From: Clostridia bacterium
GTDB taxonomy: Bacteria; Bacillota; Clostridia; Christensenellales; UBA1242
NCBI GenBank assembly: GCA_017541375.1
Contig: JAFXZE010000002.1
Coordinates: 1 to 64,000, forward strand
Direction of reading: 5' to 3'
DNA: 64,000 bases
Shown here: positions 43,914-53,214 of the stretch, in pieces
Layout of the letters: the number at the start of each line of letters is the position of its first letter
How positions within the stretch are numbered: position 1 is the stretch's first letter
The notes under the pieces: model-generated
Databases searched by the model: none
The model's input: the letters and a program-made list of their open reading frames with translations, nothing else
What the model was told of the DNA's origin: nothing
Program-made: the position numbers and the translations under genes

Positions 43914-45328
43914 TGGAATATGAAACAGTAATAGGACTTGAGGTCCATAGCGAATTAAACACGGCTACCAAGTGTTTTTGTGGATGTAAAAATGAATTTG
44001 GTGCACCAGTAAATACGAATTGCTGTCCGATTTGTATTGCTCTTCCAGGGGCTTTGCCAATAGTAAACAGCGAGGCAGTAAAAAAAGCAATACTCATGGG
44101 GCTAGCTGTAGGGTGTAAGATAAGTAATTATTCCGTGTTTGAAAGGAAGAATTACTTTTACCCAGATCTAGCTAAGGCGTATCAGATTTCTCAGGCTGAA
44201 TATCCACTTTGCATCGGTGGAGGAGTAGAGATTGATATCGATGGTGGCAAAAAGTATATCAGGCTAAATCATATTCACCTCGAGGAAGATGCAGCCAAGC
44301 TTATCCACACTAAAGGCGAGACGCTAGTTGATTACAATCGTGGTGGAGTGCCACTGATTGAGATGGTAAGTGAACCTGATATGAATAGTGCTGACGAGGC
44401 AGTGGCTTTTCTAGAGAAATTGCGAACCACCCTGTTGTATGCTGGGGTGAGTGATTGTAAGATGCAAGAAGGAAGCATAAAGTGTGATGTAAATGTTTCT
44501 GTGCATCAAAAGGGCAAACCGCTAGGCACTCGTGTGGAACTAAAAAACCTAAATTCTTTCCGTGCTGTGCATCGAGCGATAGAGTATGAATCATCTCGAC
44601 AAATTGAGGAGCTAGAGAAAGGGGGCAAAATATTTCAAGAGACTCGTAGATGGGATGATGAGCGCGGAATATCATATGCGATGAGGTCTAAAGAAGATAG
44701 TCAAGATTATCGATATTTCCCAGATCCAGACATCGTTCCAATCAGCGTGAGTGAGGAGTATATTGCTAGTATCAAGCGCGAGCTTCCTCGCTTGGCTGAG
44801 CAAAGAAAGACGGAATATCTCCAGTTGGGACTAACCGAAAGTGATGCTGATCTTTTGACTGCACAACGAGACTATGCTGACTTTTTTGAGGGAGTGTTAA
44901 AAGAATTTAACGAACCTAAGTTTGTGTGTAACTGGATAACTGCTGAGGTCTTTAAAAAGTTGAACACGCTCGATGTGGAGGAGCGCACAATTCCACTAGA
45001 GCCCAAGGCATTGGCTACTATGCTCAAGCTATACAAGACTGGAGAGATAAATCAAGCAGGAGCAAGAAAGATTTTTGACGAGCTTTGGGAGAATGGGGGC
45101 GATCCTGTGCAACTAGTAGATTCTCTAGGCCTCAAGCAGATGAATGACTCTGGTGCGCTAGAGAAAGTGTTGGCTAATATAATTGAGACTAACCCAAAGG
45201 CCGTCCAAGAGTATCGTGATGGAAATGAAAAAATAATGGCATTCTTTGTAGGGCAAGCAATGAAGGCAACTAGTGGAAAGGCTAACCCAAAACTTGTGGC
45301 AGAAATTGTAAAAAAACTCATCAAATAA
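43913..45328 (+). CDS. gatB: Asp/Glu-tRNA amidotransferase subunit B
   Basis: GatB phosphorylates and transamidates the mischarged tRNA. The 471-residue protein starts YETVIGLEVHSEL, has zinc-type cysteines CFCGCKN and CCPIC (about 21-43), the motif DYNRGGVPLIEMVSEPD (about 139-155) and a C-terminal YqeY-like helical domain (about 330-471). Window genes thus include the complete GatCAB set. Confidence 0.97.
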   Translation: MEYETVIGLEVHSELNTATKCFCGCKNEFGAPVNTNCCPICIALPGALPIVNSEAVKKAILMGLAVGCKISNYSVFERKNYFYPDLAKAYQISQAEYPLCIGGGVEIDIDGGKKYIRLNHIHLEEDAAKLIHTKGETLVDYNRGGVPLIEMVSEPDMNSADEAVAFLEKLRTTLLYAGVSDCKMQEGSIKCDVNVSVHQKGKPLGTRVELKNLNSFRAVHRAIEYESSRQIEELEKGGKIFQETRRWDDERGISYAMRSKEDSQDYRYFPDPDIVPISVSEEYIASIKRELPRLAEQRKTEYLQLGLTESDADLLTAQRDYADFFEGVLKEFNEPKFVCNWITAEVFKKLNTLDVEERTIPLEPKALATMLKLYKTGEINQAGARKIFDELWENGGDPVQLVDSLGLKQMNDSGALEKVLANIIETNPKAVQEYRDGNEKIMAFFVGQAMKATSGKANPKLVAEIVKKLIK

Positions 45329-45347
45329 AAATAAGCGAGGTAAAAAA

Positions 45348-45569
45348 ATGGAAGAAAGAAAATATGTGATGATGGATCCACCAATCGATGAGCTGCGTAG
45401 AATAGTAGGAAATAAGTTTTTACTTACATGTCTTATTAGTAAACGAGCTAAAGATTTAAATAATCAATATCTCATGGGGGAACCACTAGAAAAGGAGCCA
45501 AAAGTTGTAGCACAGGCTGCTGAAGAGGTGTATAAGGGTAAAGTTGTAGCTGGTAAATTTAATAACTAA
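45348..45569 (+). CDS. rpoZ: RNA polymerase omega subunit
   Basis: The 73-residue protein matches RpoZ by PPIDELRRIVGNKF (11-24) and ISKRAKDLNNQ (about 30-40), the beta'-clamping helices. GAGGT precedes the ATG. It lies between gatB and priA; rpoZ next to priA is usual in Firmicutes. Confidence 0.9.
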   Translation: MEERKYVMMDPPIDELRRIVGNKFLLTCLISKRAKDLNNQYLMGEPLEKEPKVVAQAAEEVYKGKVVAGKFNN

Positions 45570-45577
45570 GGATAGAT

Positions 45578-47773
45578 ATGATAGCAGAAGTGATAGTCGA
45601 TATACCTAGCATCAATACAGACAAGGTTTTTGACTATGTCGCAAGACCTGATAGCAAGGTTGGACAGAGGGTAGTGGTTCCCTTTGGCGGGCGGATACTA
45701 GATGGATATATATTGCGACTAAAAGACAGTAGTGACATACCAACAGAGAAACTAAAATCACTCGGGCAAGCTAGAGAGGAGTTTTCCGTTTTGTTGCCCG
45801 AGTTTTTGGTATTAAATGAAAAAATGAAATCATATTTTCATTTGCGAAATATCGATTGCATTCGTCTTTTTGTGCCTGCTCAACTTCGTAATGGTTCAGT
45901 TCATTCTCTTACTATCAAATTGCTATCTGTAAATGATAAATTTGATAAACAAGGATTGATAGCTTCATCCAGAAAAAACGCAATCAAGTTTTGTGCTTTG
46001 GTGGATTATCTAGAAAAAGACAAACAGTATGATGTTGCTATGCTAAACAAACAGTTTGGTTCGTCTTGTGTAAAAAAACTAGTAGATATGGGCGTTGTCG
46101 ATGTAGTAGAGCAAGAAAAATTGCGCTCACCATCAGTGAGCGCTCGTCAAGATAATCTAGTAGAATTGACTGCCGATCAGCAAAAAGTTGTGGCAGATAT
46201 ATTATCAAGCAAAGAAGGAATGCATCTCCTTTTTGGGGTGACAGGTTCGGGCAAAACTGAAGTGTATATGCATATCATTGCTGAGGTGGTGAGTAAAGGG
46301 AAAAGTGCTATTTTACTGGTGCCAGAGATTTCGCTTACTCCGCAGGTTTTGTCCATATTTAGGGCGAGATTTGGTGACACGGTAGCCATACTTCATAGTG
46401 GGCTAAGTAATGGAGAGCGTTTTGATGAATGGAAGCGAATTCGCTTTGGACAGGCAAAGATTGTCATTGGGGCTCGTAGCGCGATATTTGCGCCTGTTAG
46501 CGATGTTGGAGTAATTATACTAGATGAAGAACATGACCCAAGTTATCAGGCAGACTCAAATCCGCGATTTATCACTCACATTGTGGCTAAATTTAGGGGG
46601 GAATACAATCATTGCCCAGTTATATTTGGTAGTGCTACACCCGCACTTAGTACATTTAATCTGGCTGAAAATGGGGATATAACAGAGCATAGACTACCTA
46701 ATCGGGTGAATAACAAACCTATGCCACACATTGAGATAGTCAATATGTGTGATGAAATGTTGATGGGCAACACTGGCCTCTTTAGTGAAAGGCTAAAAGA
46801 AGAATTAAAACGCGTGGTTGATGAAAAAAATCAAGCCATGTTGTTCCTTAATAGACGCGGATTTAGTAGCTATCTAATTTGTAGAGAATGTGGCTATGTG
46901 CCCAAGTGTGAAGACTGCGATGTTTCGCTCGTTTATCACAAGGAAGACAATTTACTCAAATGCCACTATTGTTCCAATAGATATAAGGCATTTAAGGAGT
47001 GTCCTAAGTGTGGTAGTAGCTATATTCGTTTAGGGGCATCAGGTACGCAGAAAGTTGTGGAGGAATTACATTCGTTTTTACCCGAAGTAACTATTCTTCG
47101 AATGGACTTTGACACTACCAAAAATAGAGGCGATTTAGTGAATCTCTTGGATAAATTCGCTAATACAAAACCATGCATTTTGGTGGGGACTCAGATGATA
47201 GCCAAAGGTCATGATTTTCCAGCGGTAACCCTTGTGGGGATAGTCGATGCGGATGTTAGTTTGCATGTAAGTGATTACAAGGCGACTGAGCGAACTTTTC
47301 AACTCATTACTCAAGTGGCAGGTAGGGCAGGTCGATCGAGCTTAGAAGGCAAAGTGATTTTGCAGACATACACGCCCAATCATTATGTATATAGATATGT
47401 GAGTAATTATGACTATCTTGGTTTTTTTGATAGGGAGAAAAATTTGCGAGAAGTGGCTCAGTTCCCGCCATTTAGTAAGTTGGTGCGAATTTTGATAACA
47501 TCAGTCGATGAAGAAAAAGCGGTGCAAATAACTAGGCAATTTTATGAAAGTATTGCTGAGTTTAAGACGGAGCATGAAGATGAGTTTTTATATTGCAAGG
47601 CAATGTCCGCTCCAGTAAAGCGAATAGAGCGAAAATTTCGATATCAAATCATATGTCGATATAAGCTAAAAGAGGAAAAACTTATTACGGATTATTTATT
47701 TAGTTTAGTGGATAAATCGGGTGATACAGACGTGAAAGTTTTTATAGAGGTAAATCCATCTAATTTAAGTTAA
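45578..47773 (+). CDS. priA: Primosomal protein N' (PriA helicase)
   Basis: PriA restarts stalled replication forks. The 731-residue protein has an N-terminal 3'-DNA-binding domain, Walker A GVTGSGKT (220-227), DEEHD (about 315-319), the eight-cysteine zinc region (about 428-470; CREC, CEDC, CHYC, CPKC) and helicase motif QVAGRAGRS (about 580-588). Length is normal. The usual downstream def and fmt are absent; rsgA follows. Confidence 0.97.
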   Translation: MIAEVIVDIPSINTDKVFDYVARPDSKVGQRVVVPFGGRILDGYILRLKDSSDIPTEKLKSLGQAREEFSVLLPEFLVLNEKMKSYFHLRNIDCIRLFVPAQLRNGSVHSLTIKLLSVNDKFDKQGLIASSRKNAIKFCALVDYLEKDKQYDVAMLNKQFGSSCVKKLVDMGVVDVVEQEKLRSPSVSARQDNLVELTADQQKVVADILSSKEGMHLLFGVTGSGKTEVYMHIIAEVVSKGKSAILLVPEISLTPQVLSIFRARFGDTVAILHSGLSNGERFDEWKRIRFGQAKIVIGARSAIFAPVSDVGVIILDEEHDPSYQADSNPRFITHIVAKFRGEYNHCPVIFGSATPALSTFNLAENGDITEHRLPNRVNNKPMPHIEIVNMCDEMLMGNTGLFSERLKEELKRVVDEKNQAMLFLNRRGFSSYLICRECGYVPKCEDCDVSLVYHKEDNLLKCHYCSNRYKAFKECPKCGSSYIRLGASGTQKVVEELHSFLPEVTILRMDFDTTKNRGDLVNLLDKFANTKPCILVGTQMIAKGHDFPAVTLVGIVDADVSLHVSDYKATERTFQLITQVAGRAGRSSLEGKVILQTYTPNHYVYRYVSNYDYLGFFDREKNLREVAQFPPFSKLVRILITSVDEEKAVQITRQFYESIAEFKTEHEDEFLYCKAMSAPVKRIERKFRYQIICRYKLKEEKLITDYLFSLVDKSGDTDVKVFIEVNPSNLS

Positions 47774-47786
47774 GGAGGAAAATAAA

Positions 47787-48641
47787 ATTAGAGCACAGAT
47801 TTTAAAAGCCGTAGCAGGCGATTTTGTAGTGAAAACACAAGATGAAAAAGTTTATACCCTAAAGGGAAGAGGGAAATTAAAAGAGGACAAGCTATTAGTA
47901 GGGGACTTTGTAGATATTGATGAAAAACAGTTGGTAATAGAAAAATTGTTGCCACGTAAAAATAAGCTGGTGCGTCCACCTCTAGCTAATGTGGAGCAAG
48001 CGTTGATAGTAGTGGCGCCCATGCCCAAGCCGGATTTTTTGCTAATTGATAAGTTACTTATTAAGTTTTTACTCAGTAAGATTACTCCGGTGGTAGTGAT
48101 AAACAAACTTGATTTGTGTTCGGGAGTATTTGTAGATGAGATTGTCAAACAATATAAGCCAATTTGTGATGTGGAGATGATTTCAGCTCTCGATGAGCGC
48201 ATGACTCAGACTATTCTAAATCCTATTCTTTCGGGGAAATTATCCATCCTTACAGGGCAATCTGCAGTGGGAAAAACTAGCATACTAAATTGTTTGCTTC
48301 ATGGTAATATGGCTGTGGGAGAACTCAGTAAAGCTGGTCGAGGGAAAAATACTACTCGCCATAGTGAGATTTTTATGCTCGAAAATAGCGGATTGATTGC
48401 GGATACTCCAGGATTTAATGCCCTAGATATTGAATTTAGTCCAGAAGATGTGTTAGATTGTTACCTTGAGTTTAAACCATATGCCAAGAAGTGTAAGTAC
48501 AAAAATTGTAACCACATAAATGAAAAGCTAGAAGATTGCATTGTAAAACAAAAGGTAAAGGACGGCACACTTTCGGCTCCTCGGTACGAAAGATATCTAA
48601 AGCTTGTGGAACAAGCAAAAGAGGAGGGGAAATTTGAATAA
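47787..48641 (+). CDS. rsgA: Ribosome small subunit GTPase RsgA, apparent AUU start
   Basis: RsgA is a circularly permuted GTPase of 30S maturation. The frame has G4 NKLDL, G1 GQSAVGKTS, G3 DTPG and the zinc motif CKYKNCNHINEKLEDC near the end. The first canonical codon is GTG 47829, which would remove the start of the OB domain. Upstream in frame, ATT 47787 lies eight bases after AAGGAGG (47772-47778) and yields RAQILKAVAGDFVVKT, matching the usual RsgA N-terminus. No ATG, GTG or TTG is available there. I therefore propose AUU initiation, giving 284 residues. It overlaps rpe by 8 nt. Confidence 0.88.
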   Translation: MRAQILKAVAGDFVVKTQDEKVYTLKGRGKLKEDKLLVGDFVDIDEKQLVIEKLLPRKNKLVRPPLANVEQALIVVAPMPKPDFLLIDKLLIKFLLSKITPVVVINKLDLCSGVFVDEIVKQYKPICDVEMISALDERMTQTILNPILSGKLSILTGQSAVGKTSILNCLLHGNMAVGELSKAGRGKNTTRHSEIFMLENSGLIADTPGFNALDIEFSPEDVLDCYLEFKPYAKKCKYKNCNHINEKLEDCIVKQKVKDGTLSAPRYERYLKLVEQAKEEGKFE

Positions 48642-49293
48642 AATTTTAATTGCTCCTAGTACTGACCCATGCGCTTTATCAGAGCTAAATATCTATGTGG
48701 AGAATTTGCTAAATAGTGGCGCCGATTGGATACATTGTGATGTTATGGATGGAGTATTTGTAGAAAAATGCAATTTTAAACCGATTAATCTAGCAAAAAT
48801 GAAAAATATCGCTGCTTTTTTTGATGTGCATTTGATGGTGGAAAATCCTATGGCTGTAATTGATGAATATATTGCCGCTGGGGCTAGTAGTATCTCAGTT
48901 CATGTAGAGGCCTTTTCCTCACTTGACGCTCTACGAGAGGTTATCGAGTATATCCACTCACATGTAGTAAAAGCTGGTGTTGTAATCAATCCTGCTACAA
49001 AAGTAGATGCTATAGTAGATATTTTATCTAGTGTGGATATGGTACTCGTGATGAGTGTAGTACCAGGAAAGAGTGGTCAAGCATTCATGCCGGTAGTTTT
49101 ACCTAAAATTAGCTATCTAGATAGCATTCGCAAAGAGAAAGGATATCACTATCTAATCGAAGTCGATGGTGGCATAAATGAGAATACTATCACACTGGTC
49201 AAAAAGGCAGGTGCTGATATTGCTGTGGTAGGTAGCGCTATGTTTAATACTGAGAACAAACGAGATTATATTGCTAAATTAAAAAATCTATAA
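48634..49293 (+). CDS. rpe: Ribulose-phosphate 3-epimerase
   Basis: Rpe interconverts ribulose 5-phosphate and xylulose 5-phosphate. The 219-residue TIM barrel has GADWIHCDVMDGVFV (about 30-44), FDVHLMVENP (about 62-71), VVPGKSGQAF (about 140-149) and VDGGINENT (about 178-186). The usual Asn in SVNPG is Val here. The start is TTG 48634 with GAGGGG upstream, overlapping rsgA. The rsgA-rpe pair is common in Firmicutes. Confidence 0.93.
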   Translation: MNKILIAPSTDPCALSELNIYVENLLNSGADWIHCDVMDGVFVEKCNFKPINLAKMKNIAAFFDVHLMVENPMAVIDEYIAAGASSISVHVEAFSSLDALREVIEYIHSHVVKAGVVINPATKVDAIVDILSSVDMVLVMSVVPGKSGQAFMPVVLPKISYLDSIRKEKGYHYLIEVDGGINENTITLVKKAGADIAVVGSAMFNTENKRDYIAKLKNL

Positions 49294-49309
49294 ACTTTTA
49301 TTTTAACTC

Positions 49310-49338
49310 TTGCTTTTTATTTATTTTTATGATATACT
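49310..49338 (+). promoter_or_regulatory. rplM-rpsI promoter
   Basis: TTGCTT (49310-49315), 17 bp, TATACT (49333-49338). The -35 lies in AACTCTTGCTTTTT, shared with recA and rpsB. Confidence 0.8.
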
Positions 49339-49344
49339 ATCAAT

Positions 49345-49430
49345 CAGTCTATAAGAAATTAGTGAATTAGCCCCTCATTATTGGCTTAGTAGATCTGATT
49401 TTTTTAATTTATAAAATATTTTGGAGGAAA
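49345..49430 (+). promoter_or_regulatory. Putative L13 leader RNA
   Basis: About 95 nt lie between the -10 box and rplM. The segment AAGAAATTAGTGAATTAGCC with a following GGCTTAGTAGATCTGA-type half can form a hairpin (GCC near 49371 with GGC near 49383). Leaders of this kind upstream of rplM are known in Firmicutes as L13 autoregulatory elements. Assigned by position and partial pairing. Confidence 0.5.
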
Positions 49431-49436
49431 CTCATT

Positions 49437-49877
49437 ATGAAAACTTATATGCCAAATGCTAGCGCTGAGCCTGCAAAATGGTTGGTTGTTGATGCTACAG
49501 ATGTGCCTTTGGGAAGATTGTGTAGTCAAGTAGCTGCTATTCTTCGTGGTAAGCACAAACCTACATACACTCCACATGCAGACATGGGGGATTATGTAAT
49601 CGTAATCAACTCAGATAAAGTAGCTCTCACTGGTAACAAAGCAAACAAAGAATTTTACAAATATCACACAATGTATCCAGGTGGTGATAGAGAAATCGCT
49701 TTTTCAAAATTACTCAAGGAAAAGAGTGACTTTTTGGTGCAACACACTGTAAAAGGTATGATGCCAAAGAACGCTTTGGGAAAGAGAATGCTTAAGAAAC
49801 TCAGAGTATACAAAGGCCCTGAGCACGAGCATCAAGCACAAAATCCAAAACCTTACCCAATTAAAGGAGGCAAATAA
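49437..49877 (+). CDS. rplM: 50S ribosomal protein L13
   Basis: The 146-residue protein has the L13 motifs [19 protein letters not shown] (about 19-37), [19 protein letters not shown] (about 41-59) and [19 protein letters not shown] (about 106-124). GGAGG precedes the ATG. It is cotranscribed with rpsI, 2 nt downstream. Confidence 0.98.
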   Translation: MKTYMPNASAEPAKWLVVDATDVPLGRLCSQVAAILRGKHKPTYTPHADMGDYVIVINSDKVALTGNKANKEFYKYHTMYPGGDREIAFSKLLKEKSDFLVQHTVKGMMPKNALGKRMLKKLRVYKGPEHEHQAQNPKPYPIKGGK

Positions 49878-49879
49878 TT

Positions 49880-50287
49880 ATGGCAGTTAAAAAGATTGTG
49901 AACCCTTATACAAACGGTACTGGTAGACGTAAATCAGCTATTGCCAGAGTAAGAATTATTGCTGGTAAGGGTAATATTACTATCAACAAAAAAGATATTG
50001 AAGAGTATTTTGGTCTAGCTACGCTCAAGCAAATCGTTCGTCAACCACTAGTTGTGACCAACACATTAGATAAATACGATGTTTTCGTTACAGTAAACGG
50101 TGGTGGCCTTGGTGGTCAAGCTGGCGCGATTAGACACGGTATTGCTAGAGCATTGCTCAAGGTAAATGAGGAGTTTAAACCAGTGCTTAAGACTGCTGGG
50201 CTACTTACTCGTGACCCTCGTAGCAAAGAGCGTAAAAAGTATGGTTTACGCAAAGCTCGTCGTGCAGTGCAATTTAGTAAACGTTAA
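49880..50287 (+). CDS. rpsI: 30S ribosomal protein S9
   Basis: The 135-residue protein has [14 protein letters not shown] (about 13-26), [19 protein letters not shown] (about 73-91) and the conserved C-terminal tail [17 protein letters not shown] that reaches the P-site tRNA. AAAGGAGG precedes the ATG. Confidence 0.98.
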   Translation: MAVKKIVNPYTNGTGRRKSAIARVRIIAGKGNITINKKDIEEYFGLATLKQIVRQPLVVTNTLDKYDVFVTVNGGGLGGQAGAIRHGIARALLKVNEEFKPVLKTAGLLTRDPRSKERKKYGLRKARRAVQFSKR

Positions 50288-50288
50288 G

Positions 50289-50313
50289 AAAATCCCCTTA
50301 GTGGGATTTTTTT
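50289..50313 (+). terminator. rplM-rpsI terminator
   Basis: AATCCC (50291-50296) pairs with GGGATT (50303-50308), followed by seven T. Confidence 0.8.
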
Positions 50314-50332
50314 ATATTTTAACCTTATTAGT

Positions 50333-50362
50333 TTGACAATTTTTAGCTTTTTGTGTTACAAT
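50333..50362 (+). promoter_or_regulatory. Promoter of the 50404 gene
   Basis: TTGACA (50333-50338), 18 bp, TACAAT (50357-50362). Confidence 0.7.
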
Positions 50363-50403
50363 AAATATTGAGGATATCTCAAAAAAGAAAAGGAGAGCCA
50401 AAA

Positions 50404-51516
50404 ATGGATTATCAGAAATTTGATGAAGCTGAAAATAGTATGATACTCGACATGTTTGAACGCGATGGCAAAAGTTATGCTAGAGTATTGACATTGATAA
50501 AAGATAAAGAAGGATATTACACCAGAACAATTGGTACTTGGCCTATTAGCAGAGATTCTTTTTGTGTGGGGCAAATGGTGAGATTTGGTCAAGTTAAGTC
50601 TGAAATAATCGGTCCAGACGGAAAGCGGGAAAGTGAAATAAAAACAGGAGTGATTCCCAAATCCGATGCTAAATTTGCGGATAAAACTAACCAAGAAGAA
50701 CGTATGGAAAACTTAAGATGGATGGTAAAGCAAAGTTATAATTATAACCCCAAACAGTTTGAAGAGATTGTGCTGAGTAATCCTGATTTTCAAACGGGTG
50801 ATATTCCAGAGAAAGAAAAAATTATTCATGATGCATTTTGTGAATATTTAGAGATGCACAATCTATTTGAAATTGGGATGAGTATGATTGCTTGTGAAGG
50901 ACTCTTTAAAGGAAGTCGTGATAAATTACTTGAAGTTAGTAGGGCGTCTGGTTTAGATGAGATATCACCAGAGGGGAAGAGACTACCTAAAGAGTTGGAA
51001 GATAGACTTGATCAAGCAGATGTAAAAGTATTGGATGAACTATTTTCTAAGCCGTACGACTTATTTTTAGAGAAGGGAGGAAGTATTGAAGCTGCAAAGT
51101 CTGTAATAGAGATTATGGAGGGTAGAGTAAAGATAAGTGATTCTATACCAGATTATATGAAGTTAATGAAAGAAGTTATGGATGCTGAACCAATAGTATT
51201 AGACAAAACAGCTTTACAATCTAAGATTAATGTACCTGACACTATTGAATATAAATTGGCTGATAAAGTTTTTAAGCTCAGACAAAAGTTGGCTAAGCTA
51301 CCTGGATATTTGAATACAGGAATTCATAATTATTCTGAGGATGTGAAAAATAATATAGCTGGTATAAAAGCATATGTTGATGAAAATGGATATCGAAATA
51401 CAGCGAAATCAATATTAGGAACAGCTGCGCGTAATTTTGGAAGAGCTACAAAAACAGTAGTTGAAAAAATTGGGGAAGGAGCACAAAATGTTAAAGACCG
51501 AGTATTAGGTAAATAA
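50404..51516 (+). CDS. Hypothetical protein (370 aa), lineage-specific style
   Basis: I do not recognise this protein. Start ATG 50404 has AAGGAG upstream; an in-frame ATG... at 50368 does not. The N-terminal 80 residues are beta-rich (RVLTLIKDKEGYYTRTIGTW), the middle is helical and acidic, and residues about 325-370 form basic amphipathic repeats (AKSILGTAARNFGRATK) that could bind membrane or nucleic acid. It has a strong promoter and terminator of its own, like the orphans at 1816, 2839 and 62629. Confidence 0.7.
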   Translation: MDYQKFDEAENSMILDMFERDGKSYARVLTLIKDKEGYYTRTIGTWPISRDSFCVGQMVRFGQVKSEIIGPDGKRESEIKTGVIPKSDAKFADKTNQEERMENLRWMVKQSYNYNPKQFEEIVLSNPDFQTGDIPEKEKIIHDAFCEYLEMHNLFEIGMSMIACEGLFKGSRDKLLEVSRASGLDEISPEGKRLPKELEDRLDQADVKVLDELFSKPYDLFLEKGGSIEAAKSVIEIMEGRVKISDSIPDYMKLMKEVMDAEPIVLDKTALQSKINVPDTIEYKLADKVFKLRQKLAKLPGYLNTGIHNYSEDVKNNIAGIKAYVDENGYRNTAKSILGTAARNFGRATKTVVEKIGEGAQNVKDRVLGK

Positions 51517-51520
51517 TAAT

Positions 51521-51546
51521 AAAAATAGGCGAAAGCCTATTTTTAT
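51521..51546. terminator. Bidirectional terminator with GAAA loop
   Basis: AAAAATAGGC (51521-51530), GAAA, GCCTATTTTT (51535-51544). The stop end of the minus-strand tmcAL lies in it. Confidence 0.85.
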
Positions 51547-52820
51547 TTTACAAATACAGTTTTTTGATAAGCATCACTTACAAACAGTTCTTTTTGCTGG
51601 TCTTTAGTAATGTCGATGAGTAGCGAATAGGTTTGAGTGGCTTTGTCCTCAGCAAACATTAGTATTTTTGCATAAGGGTCTTTTTCCGCTACTAGAGCAT
51701 CTTGCTTGCGGGTAATTAGAGTTGTGTTACATTCACTCAATGAAGCGAGCAAGTTTTCATCATTTTTGCAAGCAAGTAACTTGATGTAGGGAAGTTTATC
51801 TATTTCATAAATGTGCTTTACATATTCACTACGCAAATTTAATAGACTACAAACAGTAATGCGTTGTATCCTAGAACGAGTAAATCTACGAGATGAACAT
51901 GCCTCGATAAAACCTTCGTAATTGATATTTTCACGAGCGGAGTTAATTAGTTTGTGTTCAATTCCTTCTACAACATCATAGTTTAGTGCTAGATCAAGTG
52001 GGGAGGCTGTGCGGAAACGATACAAGGCAAGGTTGCTCCATGTCTCAAGGTTGGGGATACCCACAGTTTTTACAGATTTTGCAAATTGAGCGTACGTGCC
52101 ACTAGGCATAAACTTCTTTATATTGTTGATTCGTTTACTGCGATAAACTGAATCTCGGATAGCTGACGCACTGGATATGTTGAAATTTATCAACTCTTTT
52201 TCTACAGATGTGCTCAATTCATCAATTCGTTTTACTGTGATGGGGATGATATCGTTTCGTTTGCTAGCGTGGAGTGCTCGTAGATATTCTACACCTAGCA
52301 CATTGTTAGGTGAATCTAGTAGAGTATTGACCACATCAGGATGTGTAAATTTTACAAGCTTTTCTTCAATACATTCTTTTAATGCGTGCGTTTTGGCTCT
52401 ACCTAAGGAAAAACCATCTTGAAGATTTCGTTTTATTCTTGCTTTGTAAAATTCTGGTTCTTTGTTTAAAAAAGTGGCCAGCTCAGTAAGAGAACGAATA
52501 TCTCCACATTCACTACCAAAAGCAATATGTGTCACATTTTTAAAACTAGTAGCTATTTTTATAGCTGTTTGGGCAAATATTTCTGAGTTGCATGAGGCAA
52601 GGTAAGAGGGAATTTGTACTACTGCGCTAGCTCCACCACTTATCGCCATCTGTGCTCGCACATTTTTATCACAAATTGTAGGTTCGCCACGCTGAGAAAA
52701 ATCCCCTCCCATAATGCATAATATAGCATCACAGCCACTCATTTCAAGACTCTTTTTAATTAAGTATTTATGACCATTGTGAAATGGGTTAAATTCACAT
52801 ACGATCGCACAAAATTTCAT
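51543..52820 (-). CDS. tmcAL: tRNA(Met) cytidine acetate ligase TmcAL
   Basis: TmcAL makes N4-acetylcytidine at the wobble base of elongator tRNA(Met). The 425-residue protein has the nucleotidyltransferase motif CEFNPFHNGHKYLI (about 8-21, HxGH at 14-17), IMGGDFSQRGEPTI (about 36-49) and FGSECGD (about 99-105). ATG 52820 is chosen because GAGGT precedes it and its promoter lies just upstream; an in-frame upstream ATG at 52895 is before the promoter. It is divergent from rpmF, a pairing usual in Firmicutes. Confidence 0.94.
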   Translation of the reverse strand: MKFCAIVCEFNPFHNGHKYLIKKSLEMSGCDAILCIMGGDFSQRGEPTICDKNVRAQMAISGGASAVVQIPSYLASCNSEIFAQTAIKIATSFKNVTHIAFGSECGDIRSLTELATFLNKEPEFYKARIKRNLQDGFSLGRAKTHALKECIEEKLVKFTHPDVVNTLLDSPNNVLGVEYLRALHASKRNDIIPITVKRIDELSTSVEKELINFNISSASAIRDSVYRSKRINNIKKFMPSGTYAQFAKSVKTVGIPNLETWSNLALYRFRTASPLDLALNYDVVEGIEHKLINSARENINYEGFIEACSSRRFTRSRIQRITVCSLLNLRSEYVKHIYEIDKLPYIKLLACKNDENLLASLSECNTTLITRKQDALVAEKDPYAKILMFAEDKATQTYSLLIDITKDQQKELFVSDAYQKTVFVK

Positions 52821-52845
52821 ATCTACCTCACAAAACTTTTTTCTA

Positions 52846-52874
52846 ATTATATCATAATATTTTTCATTTGCCAA
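52846..52874 (-). promoter_or_regulatory. tmcAL promoter
   Basis: On the minus strand TTGGCA (52874-52869), 17 bp, TATAAT (52851-52846). Confidence 0.75.
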
Positions 52875-52916
52875 ATAAATCGTTTGACAAATCATAAAAT
52901 TTTTATTGAGTATTTA

Positions 52917-52945
52917 TTGACAATTTGCTCAAAATAAGATATAAT
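52917..52945 (+). promoter_or_regulatory. rpmF promoter
   Basis: TTGACA (52917-52922), 17 bp, TATAAT (52940-52945): a full consensus promoter. Confidence 0.85.
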
Positions 52946-52992
52946 AGATTTGTAAATAAGTTTACATAAATATTTTTTGGAGGTCGACAGAA

Positions 52993-53199
52993 ATGGCAGT
53001 TCCTAAATCTAGGACCTCTAAAGCAAGGAAACATTCTCGCGCTGCGCATTGGAAAATTAGCGCACCAGCTATAGCGGAATGTCCACGTTGTCATGAGCCT
53101 AAGCTTGCTCACCGTGTTTGTCAAAAATGCGGATACTATGATGGTAAGCAAGTACTTGTTTTAGAGAAACAAAAAGCTGAGAAAAAAGATGCTAAGTAA
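52993..53199 (+). CDS. rpmF: 50S ribosomal protein L32
   Basis: The 68-residue protein begins MAVPKSRTSKARKHSRAAHW and has a zinc ribbon with CPRC (30-33) and CQKC (43-46). GGAGG precedes the ATG. It is the zinc-binding form of L32. Monocistronic, with a consensus promoter and terminator. Confidence 0.97.
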   Translation: MAVPKSRTSKARKHSRAAHWKISAPAIAECPRCHEPKLAHRVCQKCGYYDGKQVLVLEKQKAEKKDAK

Positions 53200-53213
53200 T
53201 AGCATCTTTTTTG
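53182..53213. terminator. Bidirectional terminator after rpmF
   Basis: AAAAAAGATGCT (53182-53193) pairs with AGCATCTTTTTT (53201-53212). It also ends the minus Rho-like gene. Confidence 0.85.
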
Positions 53214-53214
53214 C

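Noticed and set aside
52881..52890. TTTGTCAAA on the minus strand as a Spo0A box upstream of tmcAL
   Set aside because: It matches the consensus but is the complement of a TTGACA-like string, which is common near promoters here, and the gene has no link to sporulation.
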